From positions 68,380,935-68,444,934 of the forward strand of contig CM043950.1 of assembly GCA_014529385.2 (NCBI GenBank): a stretch of 64,000 nt of DNA. Direction: 5' to 3'. Source of the DNA: Adiantum capillus-veneris (taxonomy: Eukaryota > Streptophyta > Polypodiopsida > Polypodiales > Pteridaceae). The translations under genes and the position numbers were made by a program. The notes beneath the pieces were generated by a model. The model was given only the letters and a program-made list of their open reading frames with translations, searched no databases and was not told the DNA's origin. Shown here one piece after another: positions 20,751 through 31,439 of the stretch (position 1 is the stretch's first letter; each line of letters opens with the position of its first letter).

Positions 20751-23691
20751 CTTACTGATTCGTTTGTCCTCATGATCCTGTGAGACCCTGGCCCTCTTTG
20801 TAATACTATCCTCTTCTTCAGTGGGTTGATTTCCTAGGGTACTATTGGGAGCCATGACTTCTATCCTTATAAAAAGGATGTTTAATTATTAGGTAAATCT
20901 GATTTTTACCATTTTGTAGCGTACTTCCAAGACTTAACCTAATTTCTAGATCCTTCGGTATTTTGATTGGTTATTATAAAAGATTCTTGTGGTTTAATAT
21001 CGTTCTCGTAACTCTTTAGACTTTACTTTAGCGAGTGTGTTTTTTTTGCGAGCTTCTCTTTTCGATCTTTTGCAATGAAAACCATTTTTGTGAGCTTTTT
21101 GACTATAAGATTGGATCTTTTTCTAACAACACAAAAAGGTTAACCAAAAAAATAGACATTACTCATACGATACACACCAAAAAATAGGGATAAGTTTCCA
21201 AAAGTCTAACTTTGAGCTTGAATACTTGGCAAGATATGAACCACAAAGTATACCTCTATACCGAGAAGGTATTCAAAAAAGACTTCAAAGGGTGGAGAGA
21301 AGTAATTTCTACAAACAAAATGGGGTATAATTTCTTTATTCAAAATTGCATCTAAGTAGTTACAACACACGTCACTATGCAAATGCAGCAATACAGGGCA
21401 TGCATTCATATTGCTAATGATTATTGGAAACTTTTTTTTCTTATAATAGCCATTACAGATCTTGCGCTGTCCACCCAAGCGATCCCATGCAAGCTCCCAC
21501 CTAGCCCCTTGACGTTGATGTTTCTAGTGCCACTACTATTGTTGGGGTCCAATTCCAACTTGCAGGCATCGGAGAACACCCACTTGGTGTCTGCATCCTT
21601 CAAGCACATCATGATGAATCAAAGCTTCTTAACCCTACTCAAACCCTTGATGTCACTACATGTGATGAGGCCCTCCTGTCCAACCACCCTTCTCCCGAGG
21701 TCCAACTAACTCAAACATGGCTAGTTACGGACAGTGCCCACCCAACCAACCATAACCTTGCTACTCCAGTTATCACCTCGATCCAAGCAATCCACCCTAC
21801 CCAGTCCCGTGCATGCACTGCCAACCTTCCATGAGACATGGTTGATGGCACCACCAAATCCTTCCTTGATGCAACCGAGCAAGATGTAGGCCAAGCTCAT
21901 GAAGACTCTCATTCGCTTGCTCTCAGTGCAGCCAGCTTGCATCCTCTCAAGGCTACCAAAATGCCTCTTTTCTGAGGTCAACTCCCAATCTCAACAAGTA
22001 AGGGGCTTAACAGGAGCACACAAGGGCTTGCCAAGGGTGAGGCTCTCCAGGAACAATATTTCATGGGTCTGTGGTGGGTGGAAGTGGTCATGTATTGTTA
22101 ATGCGGAGCATGAATTAAAATGATTTCTATTCTTGGAGGGAATGAAATCAATGAAAATGAATAATGTTATCAATTGCAACTAGAGGCAGAAACAACTGAT
22201 AATACTCAAGTGGCCACATGCGAGAGTTCCACTTTGTCTATAGAGTACTAGTTACCATCCTATGATTATATTATTTTCCTTTTTCAAGAGCGACCACTGA
22301 GCATCATTGATATACATAATCTACCAATAACCTTGCTATCAAACGGAACATTTGAGCTTTGGAGAACCAATCTAACGATTGGTGGCTACTACACTTGGCT
22401 TATCCTAGAGATCCACTTGCATACTCCCATAGTTTGAGCCGACGACTAGGGCCAAAAGGAGTTCCTCTACCTCATTGCCTTCACAACTAGGTTCTCCTTT
22501 GACATGTTCCAAAAAGGCTAGGATGCTAAAGAAACTTTGGTCATGTTCTCATAGGACGTGAATTTTAGAAGTTCATTCTCCATGCCATGCTATCTCTAGT
22601 TGTCCTTTTTGCTCAAGTGACTTTTGATTTTATGACCAAGTAAAGCAATATCATGAAGATGATAGGAAGTTATAGGGCCATCGTCTGCTATGTTTGTCCT
22701 AGTGTAAACACGACACCCATCCTAATATCTAGAACTTAGTAATAGGATGGCATGCTAAGGAACCATATACATCAATAAGACCCTCCTTGTTAGGCAAAAA
22801 CTTCACGTTCACTACGAGTTTGGCATGAAGGACAATCACCTCCGCTTGCCTTACCGCCAATTACCTGCTCTCCAATCTCATTTATCCAAGAGATCTTGAC
22901 ATCATCTCCTGCTCTAGCTGTTTGCAAATTAGAAGAACAAAAATTTGCATATGAATTCGCCACCCATTATCAGTGCCAATAATATTTCTCTTACTTGCTA
23001 TCTGAGCAAGTAGGCCTTCTCTCTCCAGATCAAGGTCCCTCACCTCGACATAATTGAAATCCTACTACACCTTCAATGCAACTATATTCCCCCCTCAAGA
23101 CAATAGCAACATTCTCGGATAATCGCATGTTGATATGATACCATTTATTGGCGGAAGAGCGTTCAACCGGTTCATTAGTGGACCCACTATCTATTGTCAG
23201 AAGGTTTTTGAGAAAATGCAGGTGCCCTGAATTTTTATATGGCCTTGAGAGGGACATGTTTAAACCTAGTGCATCCCTCAGCATGTCTGACATGCATTCC
23301 TTTTCTAGAGCAGAGCCATAAGGCCGTCCACCTGCCTTGCAACCTCTATCGAGGTGTAGGTGCCAATTGTCTTCTTCTTGGTTGTGTCCTTCAAGATCTT
23401 GGAACCGCTAAAGCCATTTGCCTTATCTCCTTAGCAATCTCGCTCTAACAAAAACAAACATCTATCCTAGCCACCACAAAAGGGGACTTATAATAAGTGA
23501 CCTATTCTAACTTCTAAGTATACCTTCTAAGATTGTGGAAGCTGATTGGAAACTAATTGTCGAATTTCTGTTCCATCACAAATATGCAGCAGTTTCTAGC
23601 AATGCTTCACGTTTCAAAGGCCTTCGAAAATGCAGTTCAGTTAGACAACTTAATTGTGTCTTCAACACAAACCCCTGCACTGCAATTCTTA
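20751..23691. other. Non-coding spacer
   Basis: Only short accidental frames are present. I recognise no protein, RNA gene or strong repeat in this 2.9-kb stretch. Confidence 0.4.
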
Positions 23692-23914
23692 ATTTGTACA
23701 CCTACTGCATGCATTTCCCTTTTCGCAACCTCAGCCGTCGACTCCATCAAAGGGACCGCCCTGGCGAGCAGAGAGTGGTGATGAAAATTCTCTTGCTGTG
23801 CATTTGTACACCTACTGCATGCATTTCCATTTGCGCAACCTCAGCCGCCGTCGACTACATCAAACAGACTGCCCTGGCGAGCAGAGAGTGGTGATGAAAA
23901 TTTTCTTGCTGCAC
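23692..23914. repeat. About 110-bp tandem duplication
   Basis: ATTTGTACACCTACTGCATG at 23692 recurs at 23802. The copies share CGCAACCTCAGCCG and GAGCAGAGAGTGGTGATG and differ by a few substitutions and a 3-base insertion. Short open frames across it are not recognisable. Confidence 0.9.
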
Positions 23915-24081
23915 AACAATAGGACGCAATGGTATCACCCTCCTCGCAGTAGCCGTTCTCAACCATCGTTGCCTATGGGATATGCCCAATTGGGCAGCAC
24001 CAAGAAACTAGCGGTTGTTTTTGGCAGATGCAGAACAAGGGTGTCTTCCACTCTATCCCTCTCTCTTGATCTCTGAGCACC

Positions 24082-24155
24082 AAAAAAATGGGAGGGCCAA
24101 GAGCCCCCCCATCGTCCGCGCGCGATGGAGGGGCTCTTGGCCCTCCCATTTTTTT
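24082..24155. repeat. Foldback element 1 (perfect 26-bp arms)
   Basis: The arms at 24082-24107 and 24130-24155 are perfect reverse complements (A7 TGGGAGGGCCAAGAG... paired with ...CTCTTGGCCCTCCCA T7). The 22-base centre itself pairs CCATCG with CGATGG around TCCGCGCG. It is a member of the family found again at 24.69 and 24.88 kb. Confidence 0.93.
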
Positions 24156-24518
24156 AACCAAAAAATAAGACCGTTGTTACACATCCAGTTAACAAGTGTG
24201 ATCTGGTTGCTTATGGAGGGCTACCTTTTTCATAGCTCAAGCCGTTTCCGCTCATCACAGTCACACAAGGAGGTATCTAGCAAGTCATATACAGCGTGCT
24301 CAACCAAGCACATGCGCTTTTCTCTAGACGGACGAGGGAAGGATGGCTTTGGGGGTGGCCATGACTTGGCTACACACTCGAACGCTAATTCTGTGTCCAC
24401 CAAATGGGGTGTCACCCACCTCAATAGTAATCTCGTCCATGTGGATTCCATGTGACACAGGCCTAAGTGTTGCGACATATTGACAATAAGTGTTTTCTAC
24501 CTTGTAGAGATATTGGAT

Positions 24519-24520
<2 letters not shown>

Positions 24521-24595
<75 letters not shown>

Positions 24596-24601
24596 GAGAG
24601 A
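24521..24601. repeat. (GA)n microsatellite
   Basis: An 80-base GA run with one interruption. Confidence 0.97.
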
Positions 24602-24690
24602 AGAAATGAAATGAAATGAAACGATATATTAACGTCTTCAAAAGGCCAATATTACCTTTGACCTAGAGATATAGCAATTTTTTAACAGAT

Positions 24691-24769
24691 AAAAAGGGGG
24701 TGAGCTAGAGCTTTCCCATCATCCGCGTGCAAGCGAATGATGGGGAGGCTCTAGCTTTCCCCCCTTTTT
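24691..24769. repeat. Foldback element 2
   Basis: Imperfect inverted arms, A5 G5 ... GCTAGAGC ... CCCATCAT against ATGATGGGG ... GCTCTAGC ... C6 T5, around the centre CCGCGTGCAAGCGA. Its core ATCATCCGCGTGC matches elements 1 and 3. Confidence 0.88.
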
Positions 24770-24879
24770 CTAATGCAAAAGATCCATTGAGGCCCATTGG
24801 AAGATACAAATCAAAATTTTGCAAAAAGAAAAAGAATGTGCAAGCTATATTAAGGTATGGTAGGGTATAAATTCAAATT

Positions 24880-24972
24880 TTTGGGGAAAAATGGGGACAG
24901 AAGCCCCCCAATCATCCGCGTGCACACGAATGATCAGGGAGCTCCTGCACCTATGTTTTTCTTCAAATTTTT
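24880..24972. repeat. Foldback element 3 (diverged)
   Basis: Imperfect arms with the same core ATCATCCGCGTGC followed by ACACGAATGAT. Flanking A-rich and T-rich ends (GGGGAAAAATGGGG and ATGTTTTTCTTC) pair only partly. It is the most decayed copy of the family. Confidence 0.75.
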
Positions 24973-25756
24973 GGATATTTTGATCGTTTACATACCTAAA
25001 AATATTTTTGATAATATGTAAATCAATTTTTCAAAAATATTTGTTAAAGTTAGCTAGTTAAAACAAATTGTAAAGAGATTTTGATTTCTCAATTTATATA
25101 TTAATGAAGAGACTCTATCTATATTTGCATTTATTGTGACCTATATTGTGCACACAAGCGGCGTGGCATGGGCTTTTTGCAGTGTCTTGCTTAGGACACA
25201 TGCAAGAAAAGTGTGATTGAGTTAAAAAGCACAAGAAGTTCTTACAGGGATTTCTATCTAGAACATCGTCACTTGGAACATGTTGATTGCAAGACTCACA
25301 TGGCTATGGCAAGGAAGCTTTGGGCTATGTTTGACATGACTGTTTTAACCAGATGCAAAGGGATTTCCTTACTCCAAATGCTTTCCTCTCCTACACCCTC
25401 GTCTCCTGTCACTCACAAGAGTTTCATCGATGGTGTGGACACTAGCTCGCAGTAGTGACACGTTCACAAGAAAACGAAGGAAGGAGAACCCTTATCGTCT
25501 ATGCACCCACAAACAAGTTGGCCTACTGATCAGATCTTATTTCTACTTGGTTGGCCTAATAATATGGAACTATAGCTTCAAAAGTTCTTTTGGGGCAAGA
25601 GCCACGTGAGGACGAGAACCCTATCCTTGTTTTCTTGATTGGCTACGGAGTGTATCAAAAGTTCTTTATGTAGTGGAAAAGCCTCAAATTTATGTACTTG
25701 ATGGTAGAGGGATCAATAGAGATATCTAAAAGGAGTTTAAGCATGAGGCTAAGTTG
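24973..25756. other. Non-coding spacer
   Basis: One 80-codon open frame (25213-25455, +) has no recognisable domain. Nothing else is seen. Confidence 0.35.
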
Positions 25757-25955
25757 AAAGAAGAGGACCAACACAAAAGTAGTCGATGCAGGACATGATA
25801 CTAGAAGTGAACATGATGGCAAAAGTCATAAAAGAGATGATCATGGAGATCATGGTAGACACGACCAACATGAGAAGAAGTATGAAAGACAAAGAGACCA
25901 TGATATTCAAGATGAACATGGAAGGGATCATAGCCACATGGATGATGATCATTGA
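25757..25955 (+). pseudogene. His/Asp/Arg-rich coding fragment, unrecognised
   Basis: A frame ending at the TGA at 25953-25955 encodes a charged run with repeated HD, RD and GRD dipeptides (GHDTRSEHDGKSHKRDDHG). This composition is unlike the simple-repeat frames around it and resembles the charged tails of some RNA-binding proteins. No ATG or folded domain is visible. It could be an exon relic or chance. Confidence 0.2.
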
Positions 25956-26478
25956 TGTCCAGATTCACATAGAGCAAGATGATTGCTAGGGTAGATACAA
26001 TGGATATGCTGACATTGACAATCATGAAAAACATAGAGACCCAATCAAGAAGGATCAAGGTGATGAATACTTGAGCCATCCTATGGTTTCACATGTCGTG
26101 ATCATGGCCATTTTGCGTAGCTTTCTAGTACTCGTGATCACAAAAAAAGGATTGTGCATGTATTTAAGGTTATAGTAAAATATTATAAAGTTATCCTATA
26201 TCTAGTTGGGTGTTGCCTCGTCCATAACGACACTCCTAATACACAAAAACCTCTCGTTATCCCACTATCTCTTCCGGCCCAAAAAACCTCTCACTAATTC
26301 ACTTTCTCTTACCCCCAAAAATTGTGCACTCTCTCTGTGAGGGAGTTAGTCTGTTAGTAGCCAACAAAAGGAAGGGTGGTGCTCCTCATAAGGTGACCCT
26401 TCCCACCTCACACCTAAAGCTAGCACATCACTCACTTCATCTTCAATGGACTCATCTACTCAGGTTAATTTCTTGAGC

Positions 26479-26590
26479 TTTTTCTTTGGTCTAACATCAG
26501 TAACGAGTAGGAGCATCTTATGAAACCTTCATTTGGTCTAACACGATGCTTTTTCTCTGGTCTAACATCAATAACAAGCAGGAGCATCTT

Positions 26591-26633
<43 letters not shown>

Positions 26634-27040
26634 CTCTTAACAAGAGCCTTAGTTGTAGGTTTACCTAGTCTTTGACAACCATCACATTGCTTTGCCAATT
26701 TCTAGACAAAGAATCCCATCATAGTCCCGTCTGACAAAATTTCATACAAGTGATTTTGCTTGGATAGTGTCCTCGTGAATTTGCTTCATGTCCTATTGTC
26801 AGAATGTAAGCCTTTCATCTTTAAAGACACAATGTCAAAGAACCCCATCCTTCTCTAGGAGATTAAGGATGTAATTCATCAAAGCAAATTTCTATGAGTG
26901 TAGTACCAGGGTCCTAAATTTGAAATAAATTCCATTTGGAAGCCTAAGGTGGGGTGGATAGTTTGTTTTGAAAAAGCGGTCTCCGTATAAAGCCTAAGGG
27001 GGGGTGGATAGTTTGTTTTGAAAAAGTGGTCTCCATATAA
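26479..27040. repeat. Short tandem duplications and a (GA)n tract
   Basis: TTTGGTCTAACATCAGTAAC near 26484 is repeated in altered form about 71 bases later. (GA)n lies at 26592-26629. A 50-bp unit beginning AGCCTAAGGTGGGGTGGATA at 26941 is repeated at 26991 with a few changes. Confidence 0.85.
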
Positions 27041-27399
27041 ATGAGACTCTGAAAACATTTAAAAAACTCATATGTCCTCTTTCGTTTGTTAATCGTTTGT
27101 GATTCTATTTAATTCTAATTGCATGTGCTTACTAAAGTGGATGGTGCATAAAACTTTGTGTAGATGGATTGTGTAATGCATAAAGAAGCCGTAGTTGGAT
27201 GCAACCCCAATATTCACTATAGAGTGGATTAATGCACAATAAGAATACCATGTATTCTCCATATTTTCTTGAGAGAAAAGTGATAACCTATGAGGTAAAT
27301 TCTTGCCCTTGGTGATTGGACTATCCAGTGGGCATAATTCCAAAGCAAGAGATAAAATTACAAGAGAGTAAGTACTTCAACACATGTGAATTTTATATG

Positions 27400-27810
27400 G
27401 GTCTTGTATTCTATTGGTCCACTACTCAAGGCGGCCCTTCAATAAGTGCATGGTGACCATATGACATGGACATGGCATTTTGGTGAACATGTGACAATAT
27501 AATGTGATTAGAGGTTTATTATGATAGTATGAGATGCATGCTACACTACCACTTGGAATGTAGTTTGGTTTTGAGGCTCCTTGAGTTGATTTGATAGGTA
27601 ACTCTCTCTAGACATTTCATTTTTTAGTTTTGATTTGTGTGTTTTGTGTACATGGTGGCGACATGATGTGGACACAGAACTTTGGTAATTGTGACTAAAT
27701 TATCTGATTGGAAGTTTACTATGTAGTATGATATGCATGTCACACTACCACTTGGAATCTAGTTTGGTTATGAGTCTACTTGGGTTGACTTGGTAGGTTA
27801 CTTTAACACT
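27400..27810. repeat. Diverged tandem duplication of about 199 bp
   Basis: ACACTACCACTTGGAAT occurs at 27543 and at 27742 with matching context on both sides (GATATGCATG, TAGTTTGGTT). Substitutions and small gaps separate the copies. Confidence 0.75.
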
Positions 27811-28459
27811 ATGTGTGTTGTTTGGTATTATTCACAATCTGATATTCACACAAAACTAATTACAAATGGTGTTTTTTAATAAGTTACATTTTAGTCTAAT
27901 AAGAGAGTGTTTAAGCTTACATTCCCTCAACCATAGACATGCATGCATGTCACATTTGATTGCTTGGTAATTGAAGAAATGCACAATCTAGTGAACACTT
28001 TTTCTCATGCCACAATGATATTTTAAGATATCACTAGTGTAATGCGGGTGTTAAAAAGCTCGAAAATAAAGTTTCAATTGCAAAAGCTTGAAAACAAAAG
28101 CTCGCAAATTTAAAATCCCCTACTTTAGCCATATTAGTTTCATGATAAATTTTTGGAAACAAATTTGCTAGATTTTTCTTTAAATTGTAGTGTGAAATAG
28201 TAACTTCTCAACATAGTAATTTCTTAATTGTTTATATATGTAAGACATTTTTATCCTAGCTTCCTTATGGGTTTTAGGCTCTACTAGTTAATCTTTTAAA
28301 TTTTTGAGTCTTTTTTAAAAAAATTCTCCTTTTAATTAAGCCCAAAAATAGACTCTTTTGGCTTGATATTTATTATATTTATTATCTCATAAAGATATAT
28401 TTGTCTCAACTTCCTTACAATGTATGATACCTCCAATAGTTACTTTAAGGACTTTCAAA

Positions 28460-29235
28460 TGGATTTACTATTTATCCCCATTAAGTTTGAGCTTAAAATA
28501 GAAGTTTTAGGCCAAGATAATTACTAAAACAATTTAATTAATTATAAGATAATTATCAAAAGTTATTTACTTTTAGTTCTTTGTCTAATAAATATCCCAT
28601 TAATTTTTAAACATATTTGCTAGTTATCTCTATTAATTTTCAATCAAAAGTAGGATTTTTAGGCCAAGATAATTACTAAAACTAATTAACTAATAATAAG
28701 ATAATTATAATAATCTACTTACACTTAGATGTTTCTTTGATAAATATCTCATTAAGTTTTGAATATGTTTGCTAATTATCCTCATTAAGTTTTAGCCAAG
28801 AATATGATTTTTAGGCCAGGATAATAACTAAAAAAAATTAGCTAGTTATATTATAATTATAATGGGTTATTACACTTATATATTTCTCTAATAAATATCT
28901 CAATAAGCTTTATATATTTTTGCTAATTATCCTCATTAAGTTTTAGCCAAAAATAGGGTTTTAGACTAAGATAATCACTAAAACTAATTAACCAATTATA
29001 AAATAATTATCACAATTTATTTATACTTAGGTATTTCTTTGATAGATATCTCATTAGCTTCTAAACATGTTTGCTAGTTATCTCCATTAATTTCCAATCA
29101 AGAATAGAGATTTTAGATCAAGATAATTACTCAAATTAATTAAATAGTTATAAAATAGTTTTCACGAGCTATGTACACTTAGATCTTTCTTTGTTAAATA
29201 TCTTGTGTCTCATTAATCTAGTTTACTAAATTTCC
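28460..29235. repeat. AT-rich tandem array, about 151-bp period, five diverged copies
   Basis: The phrase GCTA(A/G)TTATC(C/T)(C/T)CATTAA recurs at about 28466, 28619, 28771, 28922 and 29073. Each is followed by GATTTTAGGCCAAGATAATTACTAA-like and ACTTAGAT(G/C)TTTCTTTGATAAATATCTCATTA-like blocks. The spacing is nearly constant at 151-153 bases and the copies are considerably diverged. No coding capacity. Confidence 0.85.
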
Positions 29236-29713
29236 CATCAGTCTTAAGACTAAAATCAGTCAATTTCTATCTAATAAATACTAAAATGGATTTAGATTTT
29301 TTGATATGATTCCCTTAGCTTTCTACACTATGTACAAGCTTTAATAATTATATTGTAATTAACTAAGTTTTTTTAATATATTTTTTCTTAATTAAGACCA
29401 AAATTAATCAATTTTAGCTCTAATAGGGATTAAGAATTAATTAGATTAATAATCCTAATCATAAATTGACTATTCAACAATGTATTAACCTAGAAAAGTG
29501 TAAATTATAAAAGAGAGAGGTTTTCTTTTTTATTTAATTAGATAATTAAGAAAATTAGACTTATATTAATATATTTCTACTAATCAATTGGGGCTAAGAC
29601 TAATTACCCTAATTAATCAAATAAAGTTTTTCTCTCTAGTGATTATTGGGAATTATCTCTCTAGAACGAGAGATTTTTGGCAATGACTCTGAGTCTGAGT
29701 GAAATTGTGAAGC

Positions 29714-31059
29714 TTAACACTAGGTTGGTAATGGGACACTTTTATGTCCTGGGACACTTTTATGTCCTGTTAAGTGACCATTTTCCTTGAATTATGTCAA
29801 GAGTTTCAAAATGGATTTTGAGGTGCTATCTGTCTCGAAAGTTGTCTCATGAGTTGAAAAAAACTCGACATTTTTTTGGAATATCAATTCCATCTTTAAC
29901 CTTGTCCTTGCACAACATTTCACAACCTAAATTGTGTGAAAAAACGGGTCATGTTTTTGGCTTTTTTCAACTTTTTGCAACTATACCACTCTAGAATTCA
30001 TGTTTGTGAGGTCTATAATGCTAGAGAACTATCTTTAGTAGCCCTCAACATGTCCTGATGCTTCTAGGGAGAAATAAATGTTAAAGTTGTAAGTTATGAC
30101 CAAATTACAAAAATTGTCAAATCCTGTTTTTTAGCCAATTTTAGCTCTTCTATGATTTTTTTGGTGGCTTTCATGATATCCAAATGTAGTTTTGATTTTC
30201 TATGTCGCATATTGTAACATAAATCTAATATTCCTTGAGTTTTGGGGTACCTAATACCCTATTTTTCATAGTAGACAACGATGGTTGATTTTTTCAATTA
30301 TAGAAGAAAACGAGACATTCTAGTATATCAAGTATAGCTTTTTCAATATTGTTAGTTTCTTGTGACAACTACATGCATTTTGTAGGTAGTAACCATATCT
30401 AGTCATAAGGATCAAATTTGGCTAGATATTGATAGTTTCTATGGGATTCTACAACTCATAATGTTGAACCCAGTTTTTTCATGTTTGCTGTATTTAGCAC
30501 TTCATCTTTGTCCCCAAGATTCCCCTTGGTAAGAGATGTATTATTCTTTTGACATGCTCCATGGCTCCTTATGAACCTAAAGGACAATAGGGAACTAAAA
30601 AAACATGAATATATTATTTGTATTGAGCATGGCTATAGAAACTTTAATGATAGGTTTGCAGAATGGTAAAAATTCAACTTTTTTGTACCTATTTCTTTTG
30701 GCAAAACAAAAAATATAGAGTGAGAAGCAATCATATGTTCTGATCACCAACCCATTGAAGTTAACTAGGGAATTTATCTCAAGTCCTACAAAAATCCCTA
30801 ATCCTATTTTTATGCAACAAAACGTAAGAAATGACTATTTTGATAAAAATGTACTGGTCCATCAACTTTGGAGGCTTGGTGTGACCAAAAGATGAGAAAT
30901 TTTACAAGTTTCTTATTTTTTCCATGTGTAGTAGGCCTTGAACTATAACCTCATGAAAGGATTTTACAAAATGAGTGGATCTACTATGGTTTTGGAGGTT
31001 TTCTTCAAAAACTTGAAAGGACACTTTCATGTCCTGTTAAGTTACCAACCTAGTGTTAA
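29714..31059. mobile_element. piggyBac-like terminal-inverted-repeat element, TTAA-flanked, non-autonomous
   Basis: The left end reads TTAA-CACTAGGTTGGTAA and the right end TTACCAACCTAGTG-TTAA. That gives inverted termini of 14 or more bases inside a TTAA duplication, the target preference of the piggyBac superfamily. Immediately inside the left end the palindromic phrase GGACACTTTTATGTCC occurs twice in tandem (about 29733-29769). A sister copy, GGACACTTTCATGTCC, lies inside the right end (about 31019-31034). No open frame has recognisable transposase motifs, so this 1.35-kb copy is probably non-autonomous. A second truncated copy lies inverted at 34665-35400. Confidence 0.7.
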
Positions 31060-31439
31060 GGGCCTTTTTATAGCTTTTCCTAGCACATAGAGGCGGTTTT
31101 TAACAGTTACTTGCAGCTCAAGCATGGCTTCAGCTCTAGATGATGCCAACTTCTGCTAAACCAGTCATTGGTAGGTCACTTATGGCCTTTCTCAGCACCT
31201 GTCCACTTTAAATTTCAACACTGCTAATTTTGAAGCCTATTTTTTGTTTTTTTGGTAAATATATGAAAAGATATAGACTAGGAGGTTGTACTAAAACCTT
31301 TCAATTAATTTAGCAAATTAAAGTAACTGTGAATACTTCTAGAGGAAAGAGGTCAGTTTTTAGCCGAATTCAGTTCTAAAAATCCTAACTATAGTATTTT
31401 CGTGCTTAAGATTCCAAAAATAACAACCTTTGCTAAAAT

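Noticed and set aside
21377-21709. 110-codon plus-strand open frame
   Set aside because: Hydrophobic mixed composition without a recognisable domain, and no supporting context.
28460-29235. CRISPR-like array
   Set aside because: Spacing is about 151 bp with diverged units and no unique spacers between identical short repeats; it is an AT-rich satellite-like array in a eukaryotic setting.
29714-31059. CACTA (En/Spm) transposon because ends read CACTA...TAGTG
   Set aside because: The three flanking bases do not match as a 3-bp duplication (TAA against TTA), whereas TTAA matches on both sides; piggyBac-like is the better reading, though CACTA is not fully excluded.
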